64,000 bases of DNA from Cordylochernes scorpioides. Taxonomy: Eukaryota; Arthropoda; Arachnida; Pseudoscorpiones; Chernetidae. A program made the position numbers and the translations under genes. Positions 59,801 through 64,000 of the stretch are shown in pieces. The stretch is taken from positions 16,242,062 to 16,306,061 of the forward strand of contig CP092882.1 of assembly GCA_030710605.1 (NCBI GenBank), in the 5' to 3' direction. Below the pieces are notes generated by a model that was given only the letters and a program-made list of their open reading frames with translations, was not told the DNA's origin and searched no databases. Each line of letters starts with the position of its first letter. The stretch's first letter is position 1.

Positions 59801-60155
59801 TATAAAAAAGTATTTATTTTATTATATTGTGAGACGGATTAGAAGCAAGATTGCTTTGTGGTGAGATTTAGGGCATCTGAGGTGCATGCGCGCGTGAGGC
59901 GCGTGTGTGTGACGCGATGGGATAAATTAACAACCCAAAATATTTATATTTAGTTCCTTTTTATAGAGATATTTCTAACCCAGATTCCCTTTTTAAACGC
60001 GTCTTATTTTGATTGCTGATTTGAACCATTTGACCAGAAATTTCAAAGCTGAGGTTGGTTGAAACTTACCTCATTATTTAGGGTAGCACAAATTCGTCGT
60101 CCATAGTATCTGAGAAAAATAATCCGAAAAGTAGCCACCCAGTAGGATTCTTTGT
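32662..60155 (-). CDS. Gene B: mannose-receptor-like seven-CTLD type I membrane lectin (5' exons off window)
   Basis: A spliced paralogue of gene A. Visible exons: 60070-60155, 58381-58467, 58233-58324, then a duplicated pair (54741-54823 with 54163-54356, and 53341-53423 with 52763-52956), 50605-50702, 50487-50545, 50077-50166, 48697-48786, 47492-47536, 47270-47436, 46316-46475, 46082-46261, 43473-43592, 42796-42944, 42654-42750, 36831-37235, 36180-36359, 34778-34882, 33665-33877, 32662-32849. With one pair counted this gives 2888 nt in uninterrupted phase, ending at a stop. It carries CTLD1 (part) to CTLD7, a transmembrane helix and a tail. Only CTLD7 has the WND calcium-site motif and none shows EPN or QPD, so sugar binding is uncertain. 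Using both duplicated pairs would break the frame. Confidence 0.87.
33665..33877 (-). CDS. Gene B exon: CTLD7 C-terminal half
   Basis: It encodes WTYVPGYEWSDGSPLDYVNW, DRCVEMLADSGHWNDIQCDS and YRFALCVAEK. WSDGSPLDYVNW and WND are the strongest canonical CTLD motifs in the gene. Phase 1 to 1. The acceptor is AATGCAAG; the donor GTCTGT is unusual but phase-correct with the last exon. Confidence 0.87.
33997..34063. repeat. Short perfect inverted repeat
   Basis: TAACGAATCAAAAGTTTTGACG and its exact inverse flank a loop of about 24 bases. It is probably a tiny MITE within a gene B intron. Confidence 0.8.
34778..34882 (-). CDS. Gene B exon: CTLD7 middle part
   Basis: It encodes GGNQVSIHNAAENEIIFSHL and ESVWIGLHQTVD with the WIGL strand. 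The acceptor is TTGTGCAG and the donor GTAAGT. Phase 1 to 1. Confidence 0.87.
35084..35245. repeat. pogo-like MITE
   Basis: It begins after TA with CAGTACAACCTCCTTTTAAA and keeps internal GAGGTGTCC blocks like those at 25732-25903. The right end is degenerate. Confidence 0.6.
36180..36359 (-). CDS. Gene B exon: start of CTLD7
   Basis: The acceptor is GTTGCAG and the donor GTGAGT, phase 1 to 1. It encodes an NGT glycosylation-type site, then FCPSSQEKDREWEDWGLDHC and GIEALYRCLNLG, the CTLD opening. Confidence 0.85.
36831..37235 (-). CDS. Gene B exon: complete CTLD6
   Basis: A single 405-nt exon carries a whole CTLD: CDNGWIRYKNLCLN, WNEAVQKCREQNSQLLEIEN, IPLWVGLMRSFESGQFLW, HCVAATPPFFKWQTFNCDS and LGYICQ. 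The acceptor is GTTTCAG and the donor GTAAGC. Unlike the other domains it has no internal intron, so it may have been gained by a separate duplication or lost its introns. Confidence 0.92.
37236..38230. other. Intron sequence, old repeat debris
   Basis: AT-rich DNA with no exon signal. Near 37860-37980 the motif TGTGTCATCCTGAAGTTTGAC resembles sequence beside the unknown block at 9990 and near 35620. Confidence 0.4.
38233..38780. repeat. Composite palindromic repeat (MITE within MITE)
   Basis: GCTCCTGGTCAGGATATGCC with a following TTTTTATTTTTGAT occurs at 38406-38438, again at 38745-38778, and inverted at 38255-38285. CAGAAGGCAGAGCGCCATCT and its inverse lie at about 38296 and 38710. The layout is a nested foldback. 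Frames in it are incidental. Confidence 0.7.
39490..39670 (-). pseudogene. Old mariner transposase, C-terminal piece
   Basis: The minus strand reads QYFSNYDELKKWIYECRATN and then PIFFHNG, the C-terminal motif of mariner transposases. It continues, across nested insertions, with 41212-42010. Confidence 0.75.
39681..40987 (+). mobile_element. Mariner element 1 (nested in older mariner)
   Basis: Terminal inverted repeats CAAGGTATGTCCCATAAATT and the inverse at the right end are flanked by TA on both sides. At 1307 bp the length is normal for mariner. It sits inside the older mariner split between 39490-39670 and 41212-42010. Confidence 0.92.
39870..40913 (+). pseudogene. Mariner element 1 transposase, frameshifted
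   Basis: From MEQKLMQGICIEFCVK the sequence runs through the HTH region, the first catalytic aspartate in ITGDETWVYGYDSETK, the second in DNKGIVNHEYLPAGQ, and the HHDNA motif near 40608. Poly-T and other slips (for example near 40455) and stops interrupt it. Confidence 0.85.
41030..41208. repeat. Palindromic MITE
   Basis: Near-perfect inverted arms (AAGGGCGTACCTGGATCTGT and its inverse, then ATATTTCGAGAGATTGCTCC and its inverse) meet at a short loop, with TATA-type flanks. It is inserted in the old mariner. Confidence 0.85.
41212..42010 (-). pseudogene. Old mariner transposase, main part
   Basis: The minus strand shows RIVIGDEKWFHYDN, KPNIHVEKIMLCIWLDPLGV, YYDLLQPNERFTGN and LSRALREKRLQY, followed by a DNARPH-like region and IETYLETFKW. 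These are typical of a mauritiana-like mariner. It is broken by stops and by the nested insertions, and its tail is at 39490-39670. Confidence 0.82.
42654..42750 (-). CDS. Gene B exon: end of CTLD5
   Basis: Separated from the previous exon by a 45-nt intron. It encodes TCVVATYRHGQLGRWENALC and NLTRYFSCRKNR with an NLT glycosylation-type site. Of two nearby AGs, only the second (GTAG before ACGTGT) avoids a stop and keeps phase 0. The donor is GTAATG. Confidence 0.87.
42796..42944 (-). CDS. Gene B exon: CTLD5 core
   Basis: It encodes VINSLIILGREGVWLGLRWT, TGSWKWSDGTPMDFSYWAPG and YPVNDNPDK, a textbook CTLD core. EPN is replaced by TPM. The acceptor is GTACAG and the donor GTGACG. Phase 1 in, 0 out. 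Confidence 0.92.
43473..43592 (-). CDS. Gene B exon: CTLD5 N-terminal half
   Basis: It encodes QNCYRNFVHDTIIKNWKEAQ and NICADQNAKLASIHSSKEQ. It completes the CTLD opening begun in 46082-46261 (GCPKDWLPLG then QNCYRNF). That seam proves the lectin exons on either side of the 44-kb mariner are one gene. The acceptor is AATGCAG and the donor GTAAAC. Confidence 0.92.
43593..44283. other. Intron sequence, nothing recognised
   Basis: AT-rich intron. Around 44200-44280 lies a copy of the GTCTTCAAT.AAGGTCAC repeat also found at 29230, into which mariner element 2 inserted. Confidence 0.4.
44284..45241 (+). mobile_element. Mariner element 2, shortened and dead
   Basis: The ends carry GTCGACACTTTGCTCATAA and its inverse (TTATGAGCAAAGTGTCGA), flanked by TA. 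At 958 bp it lacks about 300 bp of a full mariner, from the 5' coding part. Transposase fragments include KWVITGDET, VMLTVFFDYQGIFHHEF and QKTDYQSCFADWKKG, with many stops. Confidence 0.88.
45244..46050. other. Intron sequence left of the duplicated block
   Basis: No exon or repeat recognised. It ends where similarity to copy A begins (about 46053). Confidence 0.4.
46082..46261 (-). CDS. Gene B exon: end of CTLD4, linker, start of CTLD5
   Basis: Nearly identical to 2722-2901, with the same splice sites and phases. It joins 43473-43592 to complete CTLD5. Confidence 0.9.
46316..46475 (-). CDS. Gene B exon: CTLD4 core
   Basis: Paralogue of 2956-3115 with the WIGLKVESGLSSWG strand. A single-base difference changes ESID to EPID. 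Splice sites are unchanged. Confidence 0.9.
47270..47436 (-). CDS. Gene B exon: start of CTLD4
   Basis: Paralogue of 3910-4076. The one residue difference I note is EVEDGYLATV for EVESGYLATV. Splice sites are intact. Confidence 0.9.
47492..47536 (-). CDS. Gene B exon: CTLD3-CTLD4 linker
   Basis: A 45-nt exon, paralogue of 4132-4176, with KPSQ for KPNQ. Both splice sites are conserved. Confidence 0.75.
47646..47727. repeat. Small palindromic MITE, copy B
   Basis: Same element and site as 4287-4368. Confidence 0.8.
48148..48467 (+). mobile_element. Non-autonomous Helitron-like insertion
   Basis: About 320 bp are present here and absent from copy A (empty site near 4785). The right end has a hairpin (CGGGC/GCCCG) and then CTAG followed by host T, the Helitron 3' signature. 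The left end is uncertain: TC at 48163 would be canonical, but alignment to the empty site puts the edge near 48148. There is no coding capacity. Confidence 0.7.
48697..48786 (-). CDS. Gene B exon: end of CTLD3
   Basis: Paralogue of 5014-5103 with an identical protein sequence (EYQLCHLNYQ...FACMINS) and the same splice sites. Confidence 0.87.
49160..49640. repeat. Dispersed repeat of unknown class, copy B
   Basis: Partner of 5480-5950. Same sequence with a few substitutions. Confidence 0.55.
50077..50166 (-). CDS. Candidate gene B exon missing from gene A (CTLD3 core)
   Basis: A 90-nt open segment with acceptor TTATGAAAG and a strong donor GTAAGTC, phase 1 to 1. It encodes VALRRNHDLKLTWKYFNILL and STRKGRWYR. 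It lies between the exons 50487-50545 and 48697-48786, exactly where CTLD3 otherwise lacks about 30 core residues. Copy A has lost about 250 bp here, including this exon. Inclusion or loss keeps the frame. The assignment rests on splice sites, phase and domain length, not on homology. Confidence 0.5.
50284..50428. repeat. Foldback MITE, copy B
   Basis: Same as 6311-6452, with small differences in both arms. Confidence 0.7.
50487..50545 (-). CDS. Gene B exon: CTLD3 middle part
   Basis: Paralogue of 6515-6573, identical in protein, with GTAGGTG donor and TTCAAG acceptor retained. Confidence 0.78.
50605..50702 (-). CDS. Gene B exon: CTLD3 N-terminal half
   Basis: Paralogue of 6633-6730. It reads ENWNFGNQYCQQYGAILADH, with three residue changes near the helix (IFA to NFG). 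Splice sites are intact. Confidence 0.88.
51385..52311. repeat. Large foldback element, copy B, split by solo LTR
   Basis: The same inverted-arm element as 7411-8030. Its left arm is followed by the solo LTR 51638-51935. The right arm also supplies the left breakpoint of the 1.4-kb tandem duplication. Confidence 0.83.
51638..51935. repeat. Solo LTR
   Basis: 298 bp starting TGTTACACC and ending GGTGTAACA-like GTGTGACA. It is flanked by the 4-bp target duplication ATAT (51634-51637, 51936-51939). Copy A has the uninterrupted target, so it inserted after the duplication and then lost its internal part by LTR recombination. The parent family is not identified. Confidence 0.8.
52763..52956 (-). 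CDS. Gene B exon 9-type, tandem copy 1
   Basis: Paralogue of 8482-8675 (reads NRSCLW where A reads NRPCLW). It is the copy nearest the downstream exon 50605-50702, to which it joins in phase 0. Confidence 0.8.
53341..53423 (-). CDS. Gene B exon 8-type, tandem copy 1
   Basis: Paralogue of 9058-9140 (TDLLLAEILYFENY for TDFLLAETLYFENY). It needs phase 2 upstream, so it cannot follow the exon-9-type copy at 54163-54356, which ends in phase 0. Confidence 0.75.
54163..54356 (-). CDS. Gene B exon 9-type, tandem copy 2
   Basis: Identical to 52763-52956. A one-base T insertion lies just outside the exon in the acceptor tract. The longer frame running through it into intron is not meaningful. Confidence 0.75.
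54741..54823 (-). CDS. Gene B exon 8-type, tandem copy 2
   Basis: Identical to 53341-53423. It follows exon 58233-58324 in phase and could splice to either exon-9-type copy. Confidence 0.75.
55706..55981 (-). other. Conserved GC-richer block, copy B
   Basis: Partner of 10015-10290 with the same two open frames and a few substitutions. Function unknown. Confidence 0.4.
56906..58194 (+). mobile_element. Mariner element 3, recent, copy-B specific
   Basis: Ends GATGTGTTCAAAAAGTATCG and its inverse are flanked by TA. The empty site is visible in copy A (near 11210), so it inserted after the duplication. The 1289-bp length is full size. Confidence 0.93.
57110..58125 (+). pseudogene. Mariner element 3 transposase, few stops
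   Basis: It starts near MDQITCIKFCVKNEIKCADA and keeps NVYRWYKMFSEGREDVNDEE, the linker REVAEDLNISIGS, ITGDEVWVYGYDVETK (first catalytic Asp), FFDCRGVVHHEFLPQ (second) and HHDSAPAHTS (third). Stops at about 57173, 57482, 57764 and 57823 and a slip near 57920 inactivate it. Confidence 0.88.
58233..58324 (-). CDS. Gene B exon: start of CTLD2
   Basis: Paralogue of 11251-11342. It reads DVYIDGKCYSFSNNNCSGRS. Splice sites and phase are conserved. Confidence 0.83.
58381..58467 (-). CDS. Gene B exon: end of CTLD1
   Basis: Paralogue of 11399-11485. It reads NCASYQLGFACENYTTYNPS and gains an NYT glycosylation-type site. Splice sites are conserved. Confidence 0.84.
59178..59333. repeat. Copy-B-specific insertion of about 155 bp
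   Basis: Absent from copy A near 12257. It contains AGAGCGCCATCTGTTATCA and a GGGAGGG...CCCTCCC hairpin. The first part resembles 18881-18985 (CGCGTCATCTGTTATCA, ACTGCCCTTACTGC), so it is a dispersed repeat, perhaps a SINE or a small DNA element. Confidence 0.6.
60070..60155 (-). CDS. Gene B exon: CTLD1 middle part (first visible)
   Basis: Paralogue of 13101-13186, with GTGTTCAG acceptor and GTAAGT donor retained. It reads KESYWVATFRIIFLRYYGRR and ICATLNNE. Eight or more residue changes but no stop or frame change indicate constraint, with faster change here than in CTLD4. Confidence 0.8.
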
Positions 60156-60289
60156 CTGAACACCATGATAGCTAGGTTATTATGTGAACTGCAATATGAA
60201 CTTAGCTAAACACTTGAATTTTGAAAGTGGATGAAGATTGAATGCAAAGATACAGGTTTTAAGGCTATATCTTTCTTTATTATATTTAT

Positions 60290-60597
60290 ATAGGTTTGCG
60301 AGCGTAGGGTCACTTCCCTTTACGCCTCGAAAGCTAAAATTAAAAAGAACCGAAAACCGTTTTTTAGCGCTTATTTATTTTTAAATAATGTTTTAGAACA
60401 AAAAGCACGCGACTGCCGGCGCGCGCGTGCCTGCAGGCGAGAACACTAGCACGCGATTTCCTGTGCGCGCTCCTGCCGGCCAATGAGAGCAGTTTCACGC
60501 GATCCCCCGCCAGCGAGAGAAGCTTTTTCTTAATTACAATGTTAATCCTTAACTATATTTACAGGTTTCTATTTTATAACTATTTCACATATTTACA
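60290..60597 (-). repeat. BEL/Pao 3' LTR, copy B
   Basis: Aligns with 13320-13628. The terminal dinucleotide is altered to TA by a one-base loss at the left end. Confidence 0.85.
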
Positions 60598-60860
60598 TTC
60601 CGGTCCCCGATTTATGGAGCTGGTCTTCATGAATCTGCCTCTCATTTCGCCAAGTTCTATTCTTAATCCAAGGGGGCAGTCTTTGTCACTGGTCGCTTGT
60701 AGATCACCGGTTTCCCGTTTTGCTTGGTAGTGATCGAAGCGACGCGTACTTGGCCGTCAGGTCCAAAGTGTACATAAGAGACAAAACCGCGCTTCCACAT
60801 GTTCATAGGATGTAGCTCTTCTGCTAGAAAAACTATATCTCCGGTCCTTATCGGCTCTGT

Positions 60861-62081
60861 CTAGTGATGCCATTTGTTTCTGGTCATGAGCTTGGGAATG
60901 TAATCCCTAGTCCATTTGATCCAGAACTTGTTAGTCAACTGCTGTGCTCTTTTCCATTGCTCTCTCAAGTCGCGATTGTTTGCCTCGATTAACTTCGGAA
61001 TGGAGGGACCAGCATTGTTAGCCCCCCGAAGAAAATGTTTCGGAGTGAGTGAGTCTTCTTTGGTAGGATCACTTGAGACGTAGGTTAATGGACGGCTGTT
61101 AATGATATTCTCCGCTGACTTGAGGGCTGTGAGTAAAGTTGTATCTTTTGGATTTACCTCATTAAGCGTCGCGGGCAGACATTTCTTCACTGATTTGATG
61201 AGAGGTTCCCAAGCTCCTCCAAAGTTCGGTGCCGCAGGTGAGTTAAATTTCCATTTGACGGGGCCGAACCTTCCACTGGCAGCCATCACTTCAAAGTCTA
61301 TCTCACTAGCCGCAAGCTTGAGCTCCTTACTTGCTCCCACGAAGTTGGTCCCGTTGTCGCTATAGATGGTGTCCGGACTTCCGCGAGTGTCGATAAACCG
61401 GGAAAGCCCCATCATGAATTCGTCTGTACTCAAGGCGTGCACCACTTCCAGATGGATGGCTCGAGTGACGAGGCACGTGAAAATGATAACCCATCGCTTC
61501 TCATGTCGCCTTCCGACAGTCACAGTAAATGGACCAAAGGCGTATAGCCCAGAGAACATGAATGGGCGCTGGTAGGCGACAAGTCTGTAGTGTGGGAGTT
61601 GGCCCATCTCCAGTATCACTGTGGAAGCCCTAGAAAGTCTGCACCTAGGACACTTCAGTATTGTTCGTAGAACCGTCTGCCTTCCATTTATGAACCAGAT
61701 ATTCCCATAGAGGTTGTTCAGCAATGTTTCTGAACCTTGGTGGGCACATCGCTCGTTCTCGGCCTGAATGAGTAACTCCGTGACGTGGTGATCGGAAGGG
61801 AGAATTGTAGGTGTCTTCTGCTCTGCTGGAACCTTGTTTGCTTGGAGAATGCAACTTTTGAGGCAAATAGACCCATTAATGAGGCATGGATGAAGTCGTG
61901 CTATTTTCGCTTTCATTACTATTTTACCCTTTGCAAGCTCTGCAATTTCTCTTGGAAATGACTCAGTTTGCACCCACTGCACAAGTGTCGTCACTGCTGA
62001 CCTGTATTCTCCGGGGCTGACAGTGAAGCTGTGCTGCCATACTTTATTATTTTCCATGGCAGCTTTCCATAGTGGATTCAA
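60861..62081 (-). pseudogene. BEL/Pao integrase, long intact frame
   Basis: 406 codons without interruption: the zinc finger (ENERCAHQGSETLLNNL, CPRCRL), the core (YAFGPFTVTVGRRHEKRW, IYSDNGTNFVGA with a catalytic Asp, FGGAWEPLIKSVKK with the Glu) and the Pao C-terminal part (KHFLRGANNAGPSIPKL). The frame breaks only at 60861. The remaining C-terminus (60670-60860) is in another register. Confidence 0.92.
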
Positions 62082-62180
62082 CTCACCGCTTTTGTGGGTG
62101 TCTTCTTGTACCAGAATTGGAAGTGTCGCTGCTCGACAGAATAATCAGTTGAGGTAGCTGATATCTTCAAGATTAAAGAG

Positions 62181-63227
62181 TCATGTCAAAGGACGGTGCC
62201 AAACCAACATTACACAACGTTTGATATCCGCAAATGTTTCAAACATCTTCTCAGGTAACAGTCGTTGACTAATTTTCTTTATCAGATGGCCTGATTTCCA
62301 TCCCCATCTACAACTGAAGATGGGCTGACTCTGGAATCGTCCCCAAGCTTTAGCATCCGAGTCGCTAAAATAGTTCCTAAGTCTTTGCCTTTTGCTTACT
62401 CGGGCAACTCCTTTTCTGGTCAATTAAGGAATTCTGGCCTAGTGTACCACATGTTCGTAGGTTCAAATAAAATCTCTGTTTCAAATCTGGTCGCTATATC
62501 AGCAGGATTCTCACTTGTTGGAACCCATATCCAGTCGGTTCCTTTTGTCGCTACCTGGATCTCGCCGACTCAGTTAGCTACAAACTCCTTGTAGCGTCCT
62601 GCTTCAGAGCGGATCCAAGCCAGAACCGTTTTGGAGTCGCTCCAAAAAACCTCTCTGTCCACTTTTGGAAGTCGCAGTTCGAAGCGAAGAAGGATAGCGA
62701 ATCTCGTTCCCTGCACGTAGGCTTTGCAGCTCCAATTTCGGTATGGTAAGCTTCTTCAATGAGGCTACTCTAGCTTTTGAGCCAAAGAGAGTTGTAGTAA
62801 TATTTCCATTTCTCGCTTCCACTCGCAGGTAGGTTACAGTGGAGAAAGCCTCTTGGTGGCATCAACAAATGTGTGGACCTCCACTTGTCGAATGATACTT
62901 CTGCTGAACATGTCTGAATGGCAGCACTGGCACTTGAACGAGATGAATTTCTTTAAGCTTACTGAACCACAGTTTCCAGGCTGCATAGATGTCTGGCGTA
63001 AGTTCCTCATCCCATCCAATACAAGCAATCCACTTTCATTGAAGAATAATGATTCCCTTTATTTTGAAATGGTTGAGCAAGCCAAGGGGATCATAGACAC
63101 TCATCACGAGACTGCTTGCCTTACGTTTTGTAGGTACCGCTCCTTCAAGTATCTCCGGGGGCACCTTATTAAGTCCGAATTTGAATCCAAATATATCCTT
63201 CATTAGATCCCACCACATAACGAGCAC
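62181..63227 (-). pseudogene. BEL/Pao RNase H-like region, fragmented
   Basis: Short frames (62181-62423, 62604-62822, 62834-63028, 63036-63227) carry SLKKLTIPKLELQSLRAGNE, ALVLDGMRNLRQ-like and VYDPLGLLNHF motifs. They correspond to the region between RT and integrase, part of which copy A has deleted. Confidence 0.75.
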
Positions 63228-63265
63228 GTTTCCCGCGGGAATAACGGATTTCTCGTTCGAAGATT

Positions 63266-63826
63266 TTACCCCTTTTGCACAAAGCTCTTCTGGGATTGAC
63301 TCAATGACTGCTCTGGAGCTGCTGTTAAACTTCCCTCAGAGAGTTCCCTTCTCAAGTCCATGCAATTCTCTTTTGAATCTGTACCCGTCAGGCAGTCATC
63401 AACATATAAGTCGTTCACAATCGAGTGCGCCAATTCATGATTTACCAGCTCATGCTGCATGGCGTTTTCATTCTTCACATAGATTGCTGAACACAATGAG
63501 GAAGTGGCCCCAAAGATCAAGACTTGCATTTCGTAATGATTCGTTTCTATCGACGTATTCATGTTTCTCCATAGAAAACGCTGACTGCATTGAACTTCTT
63601 TGATGACGCGAACACGATGAAACATGTCTGTAATGTCTCCAGTTAGCGCGATATTGTGAACTCTAAAGTTCCACAGGACTGATGTGAGTGTGCGAATTAA
63701 GTCTGGTTCTTTTGAAAGAGCTTCGTTCAAAGACACGCCATTTGATCTTGCTGCAGCATCAAAGACAAGGCGTAGCTTTCCCGGCTTATTTGGGTTGGTG
63801 ACGCCAAAATGGGGAATGTACAACAC
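63266..63826 (-). pseudogene. BEL/Pao reverse transcriptase
   Basis: It carries KLRLVFDAAARSNGVSLNEA, ALTGDITDMFHRVRV and the intact catalytic box LYVDDCLTG. The frame continues, shifted, into 63727-63975 (VLGRLRHTERKLAQDLLLLA, DKYLEKGYIRKL) and then leaves the window. Confidence 0.9.
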
Positions 63827-64000
63827 CGCGCACTTTCTTTAGTGACTTCAATGCTGTCCAGCTTTCGAATGTACCCCTTTTCCAGATATTTATCAAACTT
63901 AGATTTATACGCCGCTAGTAGTAACAAATCTTGTGCAAGCTTTCTTTCCGTATGGCGAAGCCTTCCAAGAACCATTTGATAGCTCTCTGCTAGCGTAAAC

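Larger units (their letters stand above)
46053..64000. repeat. Segmental duplication, copy B
   Basis: Collinear partner of 2695-16660. Copy-B-specific events are a Helitron-like insertion (48148-48467), a solo LTR (51638-51935), a 1.4-kb tandem duplication (52277-55053), a mariner (56906-58194) and an insertion of about 155 bp (59178-59333). The block continues past the right edge. Confidence 0.93.
60290..64000 (-). mobile_element. BEL/Pao retrotransposon, copy B (continues off window)
   Basis: The duplicate of 13320-17803 at the same intronic position. Its 3' LTR is 60290-60597. Coding parts on the minus strand are integrase (60861-62081), RNase H-like fragments (62181-63227) and RT (63266-63975). 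It is better preserved than copy A in the integrase and in the RT catalytic box. Confidence 0.93.

Noticed and set aside
1-64000. A defence-island or biosynthetic-cluster type system
   Set aside because: No prokaryotic gene structure, operons or such domains were seen. The coding content is two lectin receptor genes and transposons.

Overview
This window is animal nuclear DNA. It is AT-rich, has many introns, and most of its length is transposon debris. The transposon mix (mariner-type DNA transposons, BEL/Pao, Ty3/Gypsy, Ty1/copia, Helitron relics, pogo-like MITEs) suggests an arthropod. A copepod such as a sea louse would fit, but the species is my inference and cannot be proved from the sequence.

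The real genes are two tandem paralogues on the minus strand. Both encode large multi-domain C-type lectin receptors resembling the macrophage mannose receptor. I rebuilt them exon by exon from GT/AG splice sites, reading phase and C-type-lectin-domain (CTLD) motifs. Gene A starts with a signal-peptide exon at 28049-28103. Its next 15 exons run down to 2722, and its 3' end lies left of the window. Gene B enters from the right edge; its first visible exon is 60070-60155. It runs down to a last exon at 32662-32849 that encodes a transmembrane helix and a short cytoplasmic tail. All internal exon phases agree. Taken together, the pair predicts a type I membrane protein of about 1,100 residues: signal peptide, a beta-rich N-terminal region of about 95 residues, seven CTLDs, one transmembrane helix and a tail of about 34 residues.

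The two genes sit in a head-to-tail segmental duplication. About 2695-16660 (copy A) aligns with 46053-64000 (copy B), introns included. A BEL/Pao element lies at the same intronic site in both copies, so it predates the duplication. Several changes came later. In A these are a copia insertion and loss of one 90-nt exon; in B they are a 1.3-kb mariner, a small Helitron-like insertion, a solo LTR and a 1.4-kb tandem duplication. The tandem duplication copies two exons in a way that breaks the frame unless the pairs are spliced as alternatives.

Region by region: 1-2694 is the 3' end of a copia element with its LTR. 2695-13186 holds gene A exons 5-16. 13320-17803 is a BEL/Pao element. 19112-20125 holds gene A exons 2-4. 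20508 to about 25250 is a Ty3/Gypsy element inside gene A intron 1. 28049-28103 is gene A exon 1. 28104-32661 is intergenic and holds a Helitron relic. 32662-60155 is gene B, with four mariners (two of them nested) and many MITEs in its introns. 60290-64000 is the copy-B BEL/Pao element. I found no rRNA, tRNA, CRISPR array or bacterial-type operon.
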